Of a stretch of 64,000 nucleotides of DNA, positions 33,800-48,312 are shown piece by piece; position 1 is the first letter of the stretch; every line of letters starts with the position of its first letter. The notes below the pieces were generated by a model. That model searched no databases. It worked only from the letters and a program-made list of their open reading frames with translations, and was not told where the DNA came from. The translations under genes and the position numbers were made by a program. Location: assembly GCF_023343835.1 (NCBI RefSeq), contig NC_064444.1, positions 16,839,219 through 16,903,218 on the forward strand, read 5' to 3'. Origin of the DNA: Lagopus muta. Lineage: Eukaryota; Chordata; Aves; Galliformes; Phasianidae.

Positions 33800-36700
33800 C
33801 AAAAGGCCCGGGAGGTCCTGCGATAAGGGAGACCTGGGCAAGGGGTGTCCCCACAGCATGGCCAAGGAGTCAGGGGGCAGGGAGTGGGGATGGCGAAAGA
33901 TGTGGGGTCTGAGGGGTCACCCAGGACACCGTGGCTGGGATGGAGATGGACCCCGGACACCTACAAGGAGCTGTGGGACAGCGGTGTTTGGGAAAGGAGG
34001 ATCACCCATCACCCTCACCACAGTGCTCAGGTCTGTGGAGGAGCCCAAGGGCTCCCAAGGCAGCAAGGTAGCAATGCTATATTTGCTCTGTCCAGTCGTG
34101 CCACTGCTCCTTGCCATGTATTTCTTTGGTACTGTTTTAATTCATCTTCCTTCAGCTGGAGTGGCTCAGGTGGGAAGAGCTGAACATCCTGCAGGCTGCT
34201 CCTTGGGGCCAGGACTCCATCACTCACTCCTCCATTATGGACTTCTTCAGCTTAGCTGAGGCTGAAGGTCTCCTAAACCACACAAGATGCTGCACCAGGG
34301 TTGGGATTTTGGTGCTGGGATCTGGGAGACAACCCCTACCCTGGAGGTCTCACACAATGACCCAAGTTTTCTCCCAACCCTAAACTCCAGGACTGCAGTG
34401 GGTGCACTCACAGCACTCCTGTACAGCCCAGGCACAAGTGCAGCTCGTCCCACAGCAGGGCTGGGGCACACGTCTGTTCTGTCCCCGGTACATCTGTTCT
34501 GACAGCTTGTCCCAGGCTTGTTGGATGGCAACCAGCTTCCAGCTGACTTCAGCCTCTCCTGTTGAGTCACCAGTAGCTCTGCATGCCAGGCCGTGCTCAC
34601 CTCCTCACCTCAATGGGATGTTGGGGAGCACGGGGGGTGTTCAGCCAGGAGCTGGCTCATCGCCCCCGGGTTCTTCTCTGCCTTCAGGGCTGCCTCTCAC
34701 ACCACAGCAAAAGGTTCTCCTTGGAACTGAGCAAGGATATGAAGGGGTCACATCCTCTTGATACAAATGTGCAAATGTAAACCTCCTCTAACAGCCAGGG
34801 ATTCCTACAGGAAGAACTGATTTTCACACCAGGAATTTATCCTCTCTGCACAAAGTTCAACTTGACCAAATAGGAGCTTTTAGATGCTACCTTGCCAAAG
34901 GAGCGTGGCCATATGGCTGGAATAATTGCACAGTTAATCAGGTATGGAGAGAACATAGGCTTTCCATGCACTGAGCTGGAGGCAGCAGCATAACACTGTG
35001 CAGGGGGTTTGGAATCTGCGTGAACGCGGTGTGGTCTGCACCTTCAATTGCATGTTTAAAGGGAGTTTTACAGCATGGATTTTTCCACATTTCTCTCTGC
35101 GGATCAATGTGGCATTTTCCACATGGCTTTCCATGCACTTTCATCTCAGCCATGTGACAGCCAGGCAGTCAAACCAAGGTCTGGCTGTGGAGATGGCATC
35201 AGGGAGGCCACAGCAGTGGACAAGGACTCTTGGAGGGTTAGGGATGCAGCGTGCAGACTTGTTTTCCGCTGTTTGCTCTTTTCCTGTTGGCACCAAAGAG
35301 CCGGGGAGCCCTTTGCCCAGAGATGTCGCTGCAGGTGGTGATGCTGAAGCTGGGCTGCAGCTGTTTGAGAAGCATCCTATCCTCAGAATGGTTGTGCCAC
35401 ATGGCAGAGCACGGGGCAGGTGGATGGGGAGCAGGGGGCTGGGTGGCACAGTCCAGACTGATGCGGGGCAGACGTGATGGCTGCACACATTCCAGGCAGG
35501 GGATGGGTGCGCTCAATGAGGCTTTATCGAGCAGGAATTAGGAGCTGCCCCCAGGCACACGCAGTCCGGTGATGTTGTGCTAAGGATCAGAACTAAATTT
35601 AGCCCCAGTTGCGCATGAGTGTGATGTTTTTATTGTCACTCTTAAATCATAATGTTGTTTGGAGTGCGTGGCTGCTGGTCCTGCCTTGTTCCACCCTGGA
35701 TCTGTGACAGGCTATTTTAGTCAAGGCGTTCAGAAATGGGAGAAACAAGGAGAATCAGCGATGGGCAAGGTGCATGAGAAGGGCCTATTTCCTAAAACAC
35801 TCTTGGAAACGGGCAATGCACAGGGCACCCAAATCTCTGGAACCCTTAGAAAGCTGTGGGCACACACTCGGCCCATGGTCACAGTTGGCCACGCTCTGAC
35901 AGCAGCACCATTCTCGTGGCAGTGCTGGCAGGCCTCCAGCTGTGGCTGCCTCCTGCCCTTGCAGCATAGGGCTCGCAGTAATTTTCCATCCTGGCTGCAA
36001 GCTCTGCCTCAGCCCAAGGGCCCCAACGAATTATTCTCACACATCTCTCAAACAAGGCTGGGCTCCATTCAAGTTTTCTTTTTTCATTCACTCACAGCAC
36101 CTCCACTATGGCAGAACAGGAGGATTTTGGTCAAAAACCAGACCAACAACCTGCCCAGCGAGCTGCCAGGCAGAACTCCCACAGGTCAGCTGCACCCAGC
36201 AGTGATGGAACTCAGGGCAAAGCAAGGAGCATGGCAGCCCCAGGGAGTTTGCTGTCAGCTCAGTTCCGAAGCTGCGTCTGCAGGGGCTCAGTAGGGCCAG
36301 GTGTTACCTCTGTGCCCACAACAAGAGCTGTGTCCAACAGTCTCCATCTCAAGGCCTTGGAATGCCTCTAGAAACACCAGAACCTTGTTCAAAATGCATG
36401 GAAACCACAACATTTGCCTGTCTTGCCTGTGTTTGGTGTGCACAGAGCCAGGTGCCACCTTCCCAGCAAGGAGGAAGCAGCCCCCGCTCACAGTCAAGCC
36501 AGGCTTTAAATAAATACCTGTCAGCAGAGCAGAGCAGAGCTGTGCAGAAAGCAACTGTGTGCATACAGATGTGCTTAACAAGCTGATAGGCGTGAGACAG
36601 AGCAGACTGCAAGGTGTCTCCTTGGAGCCTAGAGACCAGCATGCTCTCAAAGGCCGCATTAATGAGCATTTCCAATTGCACAATGAGCAACAATGTCCAC

Positions 36701-39700
36701 TTTAACCTTCCCCTGCAGAGGGGGGTAATGCCATCCCCAAGGCTCCCAGGTGCTGGGGTGGCTTAAGGAGGTGGCGATGCAGTGGGAAGGCTTGATGGCT
36801 CCCCAGGATTCCATAGTTGCCTTATTGCTACTGGTGGTGTTTGGGGACACACGGGTGGGTATGGCAAGTAGCACCCTTTCTGCTGGCTGCTTGGGGGTAC
36901 CACAGCTCTGGGGTGCTGTGGGCACCAGGTCTGGAAACACACACTGCTTTCCCAGGGGGATAAAGTGGGGCAGGGCAGCATGCAGAAAGGCTGCCAGCCC
37001 AGCTAGCCCTTGCCTGGGCAGGAGAAGGCACCCAGAGGGGTTTGGCCAGTCTCTGCACCCCCTGCTCTGTACTTGGCCTGAGAGCTTTCACAGAGCAGCT
37101 GCACACCCAACTCCCCACGCCTGCACCCCGCCGGCTCTGTCCCTGACCTTCTCCTCGACCTGCAGCTGATCGATGCCTCTTGCTCAGAGGGATCCATCGG
37201 TCCTAACGATTTCGTCCTGCTCCTCACTAATGAACTCCCATGTCGTGCTGCTTTTGGGCCATGGACCCAGCGGATGCTGAGGAGGGAGACAGAGGGACAA
37301 AATGTTAGTTTTGGAGCTTTTAGCCAAAGCACACCGCTGCATCCTCCTGATCCTCCAGCGCACACCTCCCTCCCCACTCCTGCCCCTTCCAGCCCTGTTC
37401 TTTAGAGAAGCCAAGGTGAAGCCACCCAGTGCCACAGGACATCCCCTGCAGGGCGCTGCACGGCATGACCAGCCATTCTCAGAGCTGCTGCCCTACTGTG
37501 CCCACGTTCTGGCCAGGCAGAAAGGGAGGCCTGGCACTGACCTTTGCTGGGAATCCAGTCACACGCACCCCATCAATAATGAACTGCAAGATAACAAAAT
37601 GAGCTGTCACAGCCAATTAACACGCTGGGCTTAATCGGCTTGTGAGTTTTCAGGAGGGAGGCGGGGGCAGGCTCCAGCCAGAGGGGCCGGGTGAGGGGTC
37701 TGCCAGGTGGCAGCCACTCCTTGCTGGCTCCCTTGGCCAAAGGAACCCGGCCAAGAGCCAGGGCTGTGGAAGGGCAGAGCTGTGCACAGAGGTAAGCAGG
37801 AGGACAATGCAGCGATTTCCTTTTTTCTGTGTCATCCTGCCCTGCTGACTCGAAGCTCTGGGTGCAGAGAGCTTCCCTCTGATGCTGCTGGTGCAAATGC
37901 AGAGCAGTGCCCATCTCTGCCTGTGCCAGCCAGGCAGCTAGAGCTGTGATTGTGCACCGGAGCCCAAACTGAATGGCAAAACTCACAGCTCAGGCTCCAG
38001 GCAGTGCTTGGTAAAATGGTGGTAATAAACCTAGACAGTCTGGAGCAAACCAGGAGCCTCTGCCATTCAAACAGGTATTAATGCCTTCCCCAGAGTGTCT
38101 ACAGTCAGGCTATGGGCTTTGAAGACAAATATGTGAGGGTTGTTTTGATGGTGCCTTTATTTCTCTATCTCCTGCACTGTTTTTTCCCACCTCCAATGCT
38201 GCCAAGCTCCCCAGCTAAAGGCCTGTGCTACTGGGTGGTTATCTCCCCACTCCCATTTTGCTCTAATGCATGAGAAGAAAAGCCATGCTGCATCTTAAGC
38301 ATCTGCAATCTCTTGGTCTGAAGTCAGGGAAAGCTCTGCCTATCTGTTCAGGCCAGACCCCCTGTTTGTGCATGTCTGCAAACCATTTTTGTAACAATTA
38401 TTCTCCTGCTTTACCTAAAGAGCACCCTAGCTAGGGAGGGCCCTCAAGGGACCACCAGAACTACTGGAGATAGGCACAGCCTTGTGAGCTACACCAGCTG
38501 TGAGCACAGGATGGGTTGTACAACGTCCATTTGCCTTTTACCACTTTTGCTGCTGTTGTTTTAATCACAGCATCACAACAGAGATGGGACAGCATTACCA
38601 TGACTCTCAGGAGGTATCTCCTTCACCAAACCTTGCTCAGCAGCATACCAGCATCTAAAGGACAAATTCTTTCTACCCTGCAACACAAGGGCAGGAAAAC
38701 CTGGATAAAGTATGCTTCCTCTGACTGTAGGAGAACCCTGTGAAGAGCTGGAATCATATGGCTTCAGAGAGGCTAACAAAAGGCAAAAGACCACAGTGTG
38801 TCCTGCCAATCAGATAGAAAGATTACGGAGGCCAGTGGCACTGCTTGGCAGCCTGCCATCAGAAATAACTCTTCAAAAATAGAAGCATGCTAATGTCAGG
38901 AACCTTCTAATATTGTCAATCACATTAATGAAGTGTTTGGAAAACCAGAACAAATGCCTCAGCTTTTTGGGGCTGTGCAACCCCCTGTAATTTTCCACAC
39001 AGCCGCAGAGTGGTCTGGCTGCTGCAGCCAGCTGCTCTCCTGCACAGCGCCGTGGGGCAGCAGTGGGATCAGCCTGGCTCCCAGGAAGCTTGGCACCTGT
39101 GCTGGGAAGCTGACAGCCCTCGGTGCTGGGGAAGGGGATCCCAGGATCGATTTCCCCTACGAAGCAAAACCAGACAATGGAGAGTGCTTGGGGAAGGTAG
39201 GAGTTCACGATCTTCCTCTTTCTCCTCATCTTCAGGCCTTCTTCCAAGCTCTCTCTAGGCTGTTTTTCACTCCCTGACTCCTCATCTCTTTTACCTCCTC
39301 ACACATCTCCAAGTCTTTTGACATCAGGCTTTGGTCACAGAATAAGCATGCCACAGTGCACTGACAGAAACCAGCTACACCATCTATTACACTGAGATAC
39401 AACAGTAATGAAGAGGTCCCCTTCAAACTGCCTGTCCCACCTGCTGTCTCCTGCTCAAACACATCTGAAGGACTGCTGAAGTTCCTCCTCCTGTGAGTCT
39501 GGTTGCCTTCCTATGCCTGCTGCTCCCATGGCCAGGTGCTTCCAGGGCTACTGTGCCTGGCAACTTCTTTACAGGAGCTTTTCTTGCTCCCTGGCAGCCA
39601 ACAGAGCTCCCTGCCACAAGCTGCAGGGAGAAGGTGGACACAGCTTCACTTGTTCTCCCATCCCTGGTTGTCCCAGATTCAGGGGACATACTATAGGAAT

Positions 39701-42700
39701 GGAAACAGCCACAGAGCCCAGCTCCTTCCAACACTGCAAGGGACCCCAGGACAGCAGAGCCCAGTCCCAGCAGATGGGCTTTGGAGTCTGAATGGCATGT
39801 GCTGGGCTGGCAGGGAAGGACAGGGCAAGTAGAAAACACGCAACTGACTGTCTGGTCTTTTTCCTTCTTGATCTCTGTGATCCACAGCCTTCATTATACA
39901 CACACTCATCCTAACCCTACTTCTTAGGCTGTCTCAGACTGACGATGACACAGGAAGCACTTTGGGAAAGAGAAGGCAGAAGCCAGGGCTCTTTCTTCTG
40001 CTACCTGCTCTGCCTGGCTCCACGCTGTGCTCCCCAGGCACTGACTGCTCCAGCACGAGGCCAGTCCTGCACCCGCTCAGGCACACTCAGCACATCTGAA
40101 CGCCACTCAGGTGGTACAGCCAACTACCTGTCCACCTCTTCTTCTGTGTGCAACTCTTGGCAGCTTTCTCTCAGTCCGTCCTTATGCAGCAATCAGCAAT
40201 ACTTCATTTTCAGTGTCTATGCCAACTATGACATCTGTTCTTCCTGCATGCTCAAATCCAAAACAAGGCAGTGCAACCTAAACTCATCTTGAGTCTCACT
40301 CTACTAGAGTTTTCACCCTGCATGTGCAACAAGTCACTTAGCCATCTACTTGGGTCTAAAGGCACAAGAACATCAGTGGAGTTCTCACTACCTTCTACTG
40401 AAACAAGCAGTTTTGGTAGGGCTCAGACAAAAATAACATCTTCAGCTCGACTCCTCCTGTCCCAGCTCTGACCAGCAGTGCACACAGCAACCCTCCCAGG
40501 CCATGGCCATGTAGTCATGGCAGCAGGAGATGCAGCACACTGCAAGGTGGTCTGAAGCCAGAGCCACTTTTAACTGCCCAGCTTCTTTCACAAACAGGAT
40601 CTGTCTGCCCCACATTTGAATCCCTCTGCCTGATCAGCATGAAACAAAGCAAAGCATGTCATATCAACTGGAGATCAGCTCCCAAAGCCAGACCTAAAAA
40701 CGAACCCATCAGAAATAAGTTTCAAATGCGTGTGGTCTCCCTTCCTTCCCCATTCAGTGTGACACGATGAAACCACAGTAGCTGTTATCCTTCCATCAGT
40801 TTTTGTGTGAAGTCCCACAGACAATTCAGCTCAGCTTTTAGTGCTCAGGCTGCTGTCAGCTCTAGTAAAAGTACTTCTGGGTTGGCAATATCAGGCAAAT
40901 GGAGCAGAACTGCTGGCTCAGCTATCCACGCTTGGCCACTCTCCTGCTGGGCCAATCTCCTGTTTGGATGGGGGAGAAGGATGGAGAGTAAGAAAAGTGC
41001 TTCTCTGTATTTAATCAGATACCTGGCAGTCCTGATGAAGCTTAGCAGCAAGGATTTAATGAGATGGACCAAGGAAGCCAGCATGATTTCTGAAAAGGGG
41101 AATCTTTTAGCTCTGTCAAGCACTCACCAAGTAACTAGCTGAGCTCTGGTAGATGCAGCAGAGCTGTGAAAGCCTGGCAACATATCTGCTGTAAGAAATT
41201 ATGTCGTCGCTTCCAATCCAGAGTACAAAATCATTCAATCATCAGAAAAAGAAACAGGTATGGAACAGCTCTGAGCTGCCCCCTGCCAGGCAGAGGCAGT
41301 GCTAAACAGAGAGCTGGACTTATAAATAAAACCACAATCTTCTGAGCCGTATGATGTGCCATCAGACCATGTGCTTTTATAAACAGCACATCTGGGCACA
41401 GAAGCAGCTCTATGTAAAGAAAGCAGACACCATTGTCCCAGTGTTGGATTACATCACATCTCTATTCAGCCACTGGGTCAATTAACATTCTGAATGAAGT
41501 TCTTCTAACAGCTAGTCACCAAAAAAATGGCCAGACAATCACTGACTGCAGCAGAAATACCAAGTCACAGCTTGAAGCAGTGATTGAGCACCTGGTGGGA
41601 AGGCAGGGCCATCCCAGGGGAGCTCAAGTGCATGCAATGTACAGGTGCATGCAATGTACCTGAGTGACTGGATCCTGGCTCCACCCCTTCCCAGACCTCA
41701 TTTAAGGGCTGGCAGTGGAGGCAAAGGTATCTCTCTAGAGATTCCAGCCTACTGGAGGTCTTCTAAGGGTAAGCAGCTGTGGTTTTCTGTGTCTCTGGCT
41801 ATATTTGAGTGTATCCTCACCTGCTGCAGCCTCTTTCCATCATGTTATAGTGATCAGAATTGGAAATGCTTATGCTCTTTAACTCAGCTAGGTGCTATTG
41901 TTTCTCTGGTACAATTAATTACAATTAATCCATGGCATTACTATAGGTCAGTTTTCAAAATATTCCTTACTACCACCTCTCCTGGAAGCTGCTGGTCTAA
42001 ATGACCATGCCTGTAGCTTCCTAGTTAGCAGAAACAATCAACAGCTTTTTTTTCTGCTGACCAAAAATAAACCGAGGCCAGAGGACAAAATGAGACCTCA
42101 TTTATAGCAAAGAAAATCAAGGGAGTAAAGCAGAACTCTTGTGGAAAAAGTAGTTTGGATAGCTGAGAGTTTGTGTTTGGATGACTGCAAAGCTCTTTGT
42201 GTTTAACTGGGCCTTAAACACCCACAGCTGCCTCACATACTTGGAAGAGTACATGGAGCAAGATAAGAAGCCTCGAGTGCTAATAGTTCATGTGAAATTC
42301 AGGTGAGGAAAGGTCTTCAGTTTCACTGACTGTTGTAACAGCTCACTGCTAGGAAGCTGAAGTGACTCTATCTTCTGCTGCACTGGTGCACACACAGCTC
42401 CCTGTTTGTCACACACCACAGCCTGGATCTGGAATGGAGCATCCAGGGAGGCCACCCAGCAGAAGCAGCTTTTCAGGAGCTACTCAGACAAATGTTGCCC
42501 TGAGATGGGCCTAACAGGACCAGCTCTCACCTTTGGGGAAGGACTGCACCAAGCCAGCCTGTGGGTTTCTCAGAAAACATACCATAAGAATGTTCCTTCA
42601 GGTTTTCATGTGAAAGAGTAACCAGCATCCTGAATTTCTGTTATTTTTGGTTGTAATGGAAAACACTGCATAGACATATTATACAGATTTCTCATAGATG

Positions 42701-43830
42701 TCAGTCCTGCAGTGTGAAGATGAGGGACACGGGGAGTAGTGACACTTAGAAGTCCTTTTTGTACCTCTTTTGTACAGTTCTGTAACCTATTGTGCCATTC
42801 TGGTAATATAGGAATTCAAATTCCTCTGGCACAGCTTGCTGCTGTGCAATCATAAAGGACAGTCTGTGTTCACAAAAATGACAGAGCATTCTTTTGTCAG
42901 CTATCCTAAAGGCTTAACAGCAGCAGTGGGTGTCTGCAGTAGCAACAAAGTGCTTCCAAACAGAATAAAGCATTCCAGCCAGAAATGAAAAAAGAAAAAC
43001 CACAGAATATCAGATCTACAAACAAAAAAACAGTAATTAAAAATTGCAGGATTGGATTTTTAAGGATATTATGGTGTTTTTTTTGTTTTTTTTACAAAGC
43101 ACTCGGGGTTACTAAAAGAGACATCTGACATTAAGGACTACTTCAATCTCCCTACTCTGAAACTGGCTGCACAAAACACTGGTGAGCGTACACCATCTGT
43201 CTGGACTTTGTACCCAGCAGTAACGATGAGAAATGTTCTTACAAACACAGGAAAATGAGTTTGGAGAGTCATCAAATCTAATCTAGAAACTGAGGAGAGA
43301 ATGACTTCTTGTTATAAACCAGCTCTCAAAGCAACCATCTTAAAACAACCCTTCCAAACCTGAAGTGCTTTTATCACAGGTGAAGTTAAACTTGCTTCCC
43401 TTGCAGCTGGAACACTAAATGCAATTTGGACATGATTTGCAATCTGTGCTTTAGCACTTGGGGCAGCAGGGTTTGAACAGAAACAGCCAGCTCCCACCTG
43501 TTGGCTGTCACACTGCTGGAAAGTTAACATGGAATCACCTCCCTTCTATAAAACAAACCATGAAAATGTAGACTTACAAAATCAATAGCTTTTATCAGGT
43601 TGGAAGTGTTTCTGCCATGGCTTCAGCAAACTGCTGCTACTCACATAGGATAAGTTGGCAGCTGACTGCAGGAAAACAGTTCCTGACCATGTCACCTAAA
43701 AGAGAACAGGAATGGGATGACCAGCACTGCGCTGTCCTCTGCAGCCATGACTTTGCAGAGATCTGCACTATCCACAACTAATTTCTCTGTTGCTGGACAG
43801 CTAAGAGCGGTCACTTTAAATCAAATAACT
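33800..43830. other. Intergenic region between NDRG4 and GINS3
   Basis: About 10 kb hold no open reading frame with recognisable similarity on either strand. GC content falls from left to right. Scattered frames of 60-210 codons lie in GC-rich sequence without family features or consistent splice signals. The extent is normal for promoter-proximal avian intergenic DNA. Confidence 0.5.
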
Positions 43831-43844
43831 TCCCCTTAAAAATA

Positions 43845-43850
43845 TTTATT
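43845..43850 (-). terminator. Poly(A) signal AATAAA of GINS3
   Basis: A minus-strand AATAAA (in 'ctgaataaatattttt') lies about 1.35 kb after the GINS3 stop codon. No gene intervenes, so 43.83-45.2 kb is best read as the GINS3 3' untranslated region. Earlier signals may also be used. Confidence 0.5.
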
Positions 43851-45200
43851 CAGCATAAAAATCCAGAAATAGAAAACATACAAATGTTACAAGAAAATGC
43901 CTAGGCTACGTTGTACAGCAGCATTTGAATCTGTACACATCGAGGTACTTTGTGAGACACAACTTCCAGTTTGTCTCCCCACAGGTGCTGAGGCCAACAC
44001 CCTGCCCCCCTCACAACCTCCAGGGCAAAGCTTCAGAGGAATGATCACATGCTGTTTGTACTGCAGGTCTTTTGTCTGAAGAATCAGGTGTCCAGATACA
44101 CATGCAGACAACTCCTACAAGAATTGGTGCATAAATCTTGAAGGTCTTGCATCAGAACTGCTGCTGTCTCCCGGTGACTCCTGGAGCAGGAAGGACGTGC
44201 ATGCAGGATGATAACCACTGGGCTGCTCAGTGAGTACCAGCTTCAATCTCTCCAACTGGCAGTGATGACATTTAATAGAATCAGATGGATCAGAAGGAAG
44301 GAAACTCGGTTCGTTTGCTCTGTCCCTCCATTAGTAACTGAACTTAGTATGCAGAAGATTATCTCATGGGAAAACAGATGACAGAGGTTGATAATGGAGG
44401 ATGATTTCCATTAAAGCACCTGCTTTTAACTCAGTCCGGACTAACTTCGGTTGCTCCTGTAAAATGAGTGGAAGAGCTCGACATCTGCTGCAAAAACACA
44501 TCTGTCACTAAAGGCACTCATAGCAGCTGGGAACATCCTCCACCACTCACAGCACTGATCCCACAAAGCTGGAGGGGGAAGAAAAGACCAGGCAGCTCCT
44601 CAGACCTGCACAGCTGGAAAAACATTCTCTGAGGTACTAACATGTGCAAAAATCAGCAAGGAAAAGGATCCCTGCCTCATGGACAGCATCTGTTATACTT
44701 AAATGTACAAGAAATGGGAAAAGTTCAGTGTGGTTTGTGGCACTTTCTCCATATAATTGGGGCTCTCCAAAGAACGGAGAAGCTGGAAACGGATATTCCC
44801 ATGAGGCTGGTATGGGAAGGATGGAATACAAACAATTACACTTCTTTTCCAAACGGATCTGGCACTGCAAATATAAATTTGGAGGATAAAGAATGATAAA
44901 TATCAATTACCCTTTTAGAAAATCCTCTCATATCCTTTCAGCCACTTAGCAAGCACTACAACCACAGATCCTCAGGAGTGGTATGAGTAAGCCATAGGGC
45001 TATCCAGCAACATGATGTGATCTATTTTTAATATACTTCCCACATGCCTTCAAAATTTGCACTAGGCTAATCCGAAGATGTCAGAAAGAAGAACTGCCAC
45101 TAATGGACAGGGAGTCTGTCCTTTCCTAAAGCTGATTCATCTTTCTTTTCTGTGACTATCAATCTGTGTCCCCTGTTACAACCACCTGTTCTTCAGGCTT

Positions 45201-48200
45201 TTATCCATCCATTTCTGTAAATTTTCTTTTCCCGTAATTCTGGACCAGACTGGAAACTGTGATTTGTGAAGCCTGTCCCTTTTCCCAGCACTGGAAGTCA
45301 TTCAGCCCCTTCTGGCCAGCTTGAAATAAGGCTCGCTCTAACTCATCCAGCCGAGCCACCAGACTTGAGGTGTCCTCATTGTAGGCATTCTGAGAGGAGT
45401 CCATGATACGACGGAAACGGCTAATAAACGTCTGAAGAAGATAAGCAAAATTACTGACATGTAAAGCAGAGGCTGCTTCAGCTTGAATGCTAGAGACCTT
45501 CCAAGACAGGAGATGCTCACAGCAGGGTCTGCCAGCTGCTGGCACGGCTGTGTACACAGCACCTATTAATCCTGGGTATGAAGACAAACCACTTCCTGCC
45601 TGAGCTTGGAGAGTGAATATCTGATACAGTGGAGAGGAAGCATTCATGGAATTAGATTTGGCTGCTCTCTAACGACAGGCTTGAGCAGACCAGAGGGCGT
45701 AACACAATTAGCATCCACTCCATCTCACTTAACCAGTGGAATGAATCTTGTGCCACAGCAGCTGCTGTAGGAACAGACAAGCTGCAGCTTGTGAATGGAC
45801 CAGAAGATATGTCATCATGAGGAAGATTCAGCATGCTGAAATAACACTTACCCCCCCCCCCCTCCCCAGTCTACGACTAACACACAACATTTTAAAAACC
45901 AAAAGGATATACTAAAAGGTTTTAAACCCAAGCAAAAACAAGGAGGGAGTCAAAACCCTATTTATAGTGGTTTTGTTTTTTTTGTTTTTAAAGTAAAACA
46001 GCACAGCTCCTCTCATTTGCTTTCAACAAGTTGCACCTTGCATGCTTTGATATTTCAGTCAACTAGTGACATACTGAAGTGGTTCTCTTGCTAAGATGTA
46101 CATCAGCAGAAGGAAAAGATGAGGAAAGGTGTGGTCACCTCCTCAATGCAGAAAGCAAGCCTTCCGTAGTCCCCTCTAAGGAAGGAGTAATATTTGATAA
46201 TTTCATGAATGAAGTTAATTAACGGAATAGAAATTATGGTTATTAGATTAGCAAACAATATCCAGGAATAGAAGGAGGGATGACTGTGGACACATCAGGG
46301 GACTTGTGAATAATAATAATAATTCACAAGTAATCCTGATGAACTAGAAATACAGTCTGAAAATCATCGGATGTAATTTAGCTGGACTACTGCAAGGTTC
46401 TACACAAAGGCAGAAATAATTAACTACAAAAATGCAGGTTAAAGAATGATGGTCTGCGTACGCAGGCTTTACCACCTCACTGTGCACTGCAAACCAAATG
46501 TGGCAATGTCACACTATTGAGAAAAATAGAAAAGCTGTGTCGTGATGAGAAAACACCATCATGGCCTGGAAAATTCTCAAAGGAATCTTCCCATGGGCAC
46601 AAGGCAAGATGTGTGCTGTTCAAGATACTGCTGATCCAAGCAGCTGGAGCTGAACTGGAAAAATACCAGCAGCAATCAGAGGTTAGGAAGCATGACACAC
46701 AGTGAGGTATCAAATGAATTGGGATCATTTATCCCAGAGTGAAGAAAGTCAATGTTCAAATACATAATAGCCTGCTGCAGGAAGGAAGAGAATCTGTTCT
46801 CAGTGTTTACTTTGTGTGAGACAAACAGAACAGAGCTTGTATTGCTGTGAAACAGATTTTGTTTAAGCCTAAGATAGGATGGTGAAGCAATGGAACAGCT
46901 GCACAGGACAGTATGAAGAGAGCTTTAAAAACAGGTTAAAAACCAAAAAACAGGGCAAATCAATTCTGCCTTGCAGCAATGGAACAGATAAAATACAGTT
47001 GCATCCTCTTTAGTCCTATTTTACAGGATTTTCTGAAATATCGTATTTACAGCATGGAAACTCCAAGCTAAAATCCAACTCTTGGATGTGCACTTGAGGC
47101 TTGCACTGACATTAATAGGCTACAATTCCCCAGAAGGGTCATACCACCTGATCTACAGATCCTTAATCCATTCAGAAGTCATCTGAATTGGAACAAGTTG
47201 TTTATCCTGGAGTCTGCTGGGCAGCTGGGAACAAGAAGATATGCAAACACAGAGACAAACTTCAGGCCTCAGCTCTCATACTTGCCTGCAGGATAGTCTG
47301 AGCTATCTCGGGGTTCTCTGGGTTGTCGAAGTTCAGGAGCTGGGAGCCAAATCCATAGTAGTACGGCCCCATTTTATGCAAATCGACCACATTGGCATCA
47401 GCTCTGAACACTGTCCTCCAGGCCTCCTTGTAGATCTTCGGCAGCTCTACAGAGATCAGCCTCCTCTTGCTGTCGTGCAGCCCCTTGGCCAGCCACATCG
47501 GGATCTCTAGCTTTGAGCCCTGCACAAAGAGAGAAAGGCAAGGGCTGTCCCCAGGAAAACACACGTGGACCAACCCCAGAAGCTGACAGAAAACATTAAC
47601 AGTGAAGATCCGGTATTACAAAGGGCCAGTTTTGTGCTCAGAACAGCCTCATGCTTAAAGAGGGTAGGTTTAGGTTGGATGTAAGGAAGAAGTCTTTTAT
47701 AGTGAGGGCACTGAGGAATGGTTGTCCAGAGAGGTGGTGGCTGCCCCGTCCCTGCAGACTGTGAAGGCCAGGGCGGATCAGGCCCTGGGCAGCCTGATGG
47801 CGCTGTGGTGTCCCTGTGCCCTGCTGAGAGTTGGAATAGATGGCTTTTAAAGGTCCCTTCCAACGCTAAGGATTCCATAACTGAGATATAAACAAAACGC
47901 TATTCACTAATTATTACTGCAGGACTCCGAGTCTTTGCGTCGACCCCAAAACAACGGCGCTGCTCGCGCGTAACCCCTCACAACACCGCTGGTGGAAACA
48001 GCTGCGCTCCGCTCCTCGCAGCCCCGGGCAGCGCCTCGCGCTCCCAGCATGCCCCGCGCCGCCGCCCAGCCGCCCGCCCTGCACCGCCCCGCGCGGTGCC
48101 TGCCGGGAGTTGTAGTTCCCGCCGTTCGTCACCTCAGGGATGGAGTCCCCCGAGCCGGCGCCGGTCCCTTGGCCCAGCGCGAAGGCCAAGCGGGGCAGGT

Positions 48201-48312
48201 TGCTCTCGGCGCGGCCAGGCAGCTTCTCCTGCGACATGAGGATGTCGTCCAGCGATAAGAAGTTCTCCTCGGGGCCCAACCCGGGGCCCACCGGGAAATA
48301 CGCCTCCGCCAT
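45201..48312 (-). CDS. GINS3: GINS complex subunit 3 (PSF3)
   Basis: This is a subunit of the nuclear GINS tetramer (SLD5, PSF1, PSF2, PSF3), which with CDC45 and MCM2-7 forms the CMG replicative helicase. Coding exons: 48312-48133 (60 codons, MAEAYFPVGPGLGPEENFLS to DSIPE, donor gag|gtgacg), 47519-47286 (78 codons, GSKLEIPMWLAKGL through VVDLHKMGPYYYGFGSQLL to TILQ), and 45431-45201 (TFISRFRRIMDSSQNAYNE to KRKFTEMDG and stop). The product is 214 residues, against 216 in human. All phases are 0. The conserved LDDIL motif near the N terminus and the ASQIT/LVQNY C terminus are typical of PSF3. The donor of intron 2 is GC (cag|gcaagt), not GT; the nearest GT would break the frame. Intron 1 contains a CR1 copy. 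The gene lies head-away from NDRG4 on the same strand, as in human. Confidence 0.97.
45851..45862. repeat. Poly(C) tract
   Basis: Twelve C residues are followed by 'tcccc', in GINS3 intron 2. Such runs are prone to length error in sequencing. Confidence 0.9.
47655..47881 (+). mobile_element. CR1 LINE 3'-end copy
   Basis: It has the CR1 order 'ttaaagagggtaggttta', 'ggatgtaaggaagaagtc', 'tgtccagagaggtggtgg', 'ccctgcagactgtgaaggcc', 'gcctgatg', 'ggtcccttccaacg', and ends 'gattccata'. The copy is relatively well kept, about 225 bp. It is plus orientation, so antisense to GINS3, inside intron 1. Confidence 0.92.

Noticed and set aside
47507-47878. 123-codon minus-strand frame upstream of GINS3 exon 2
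   Set aside because: It is mostly the reverse complement of a CR1 copy in intron 1.
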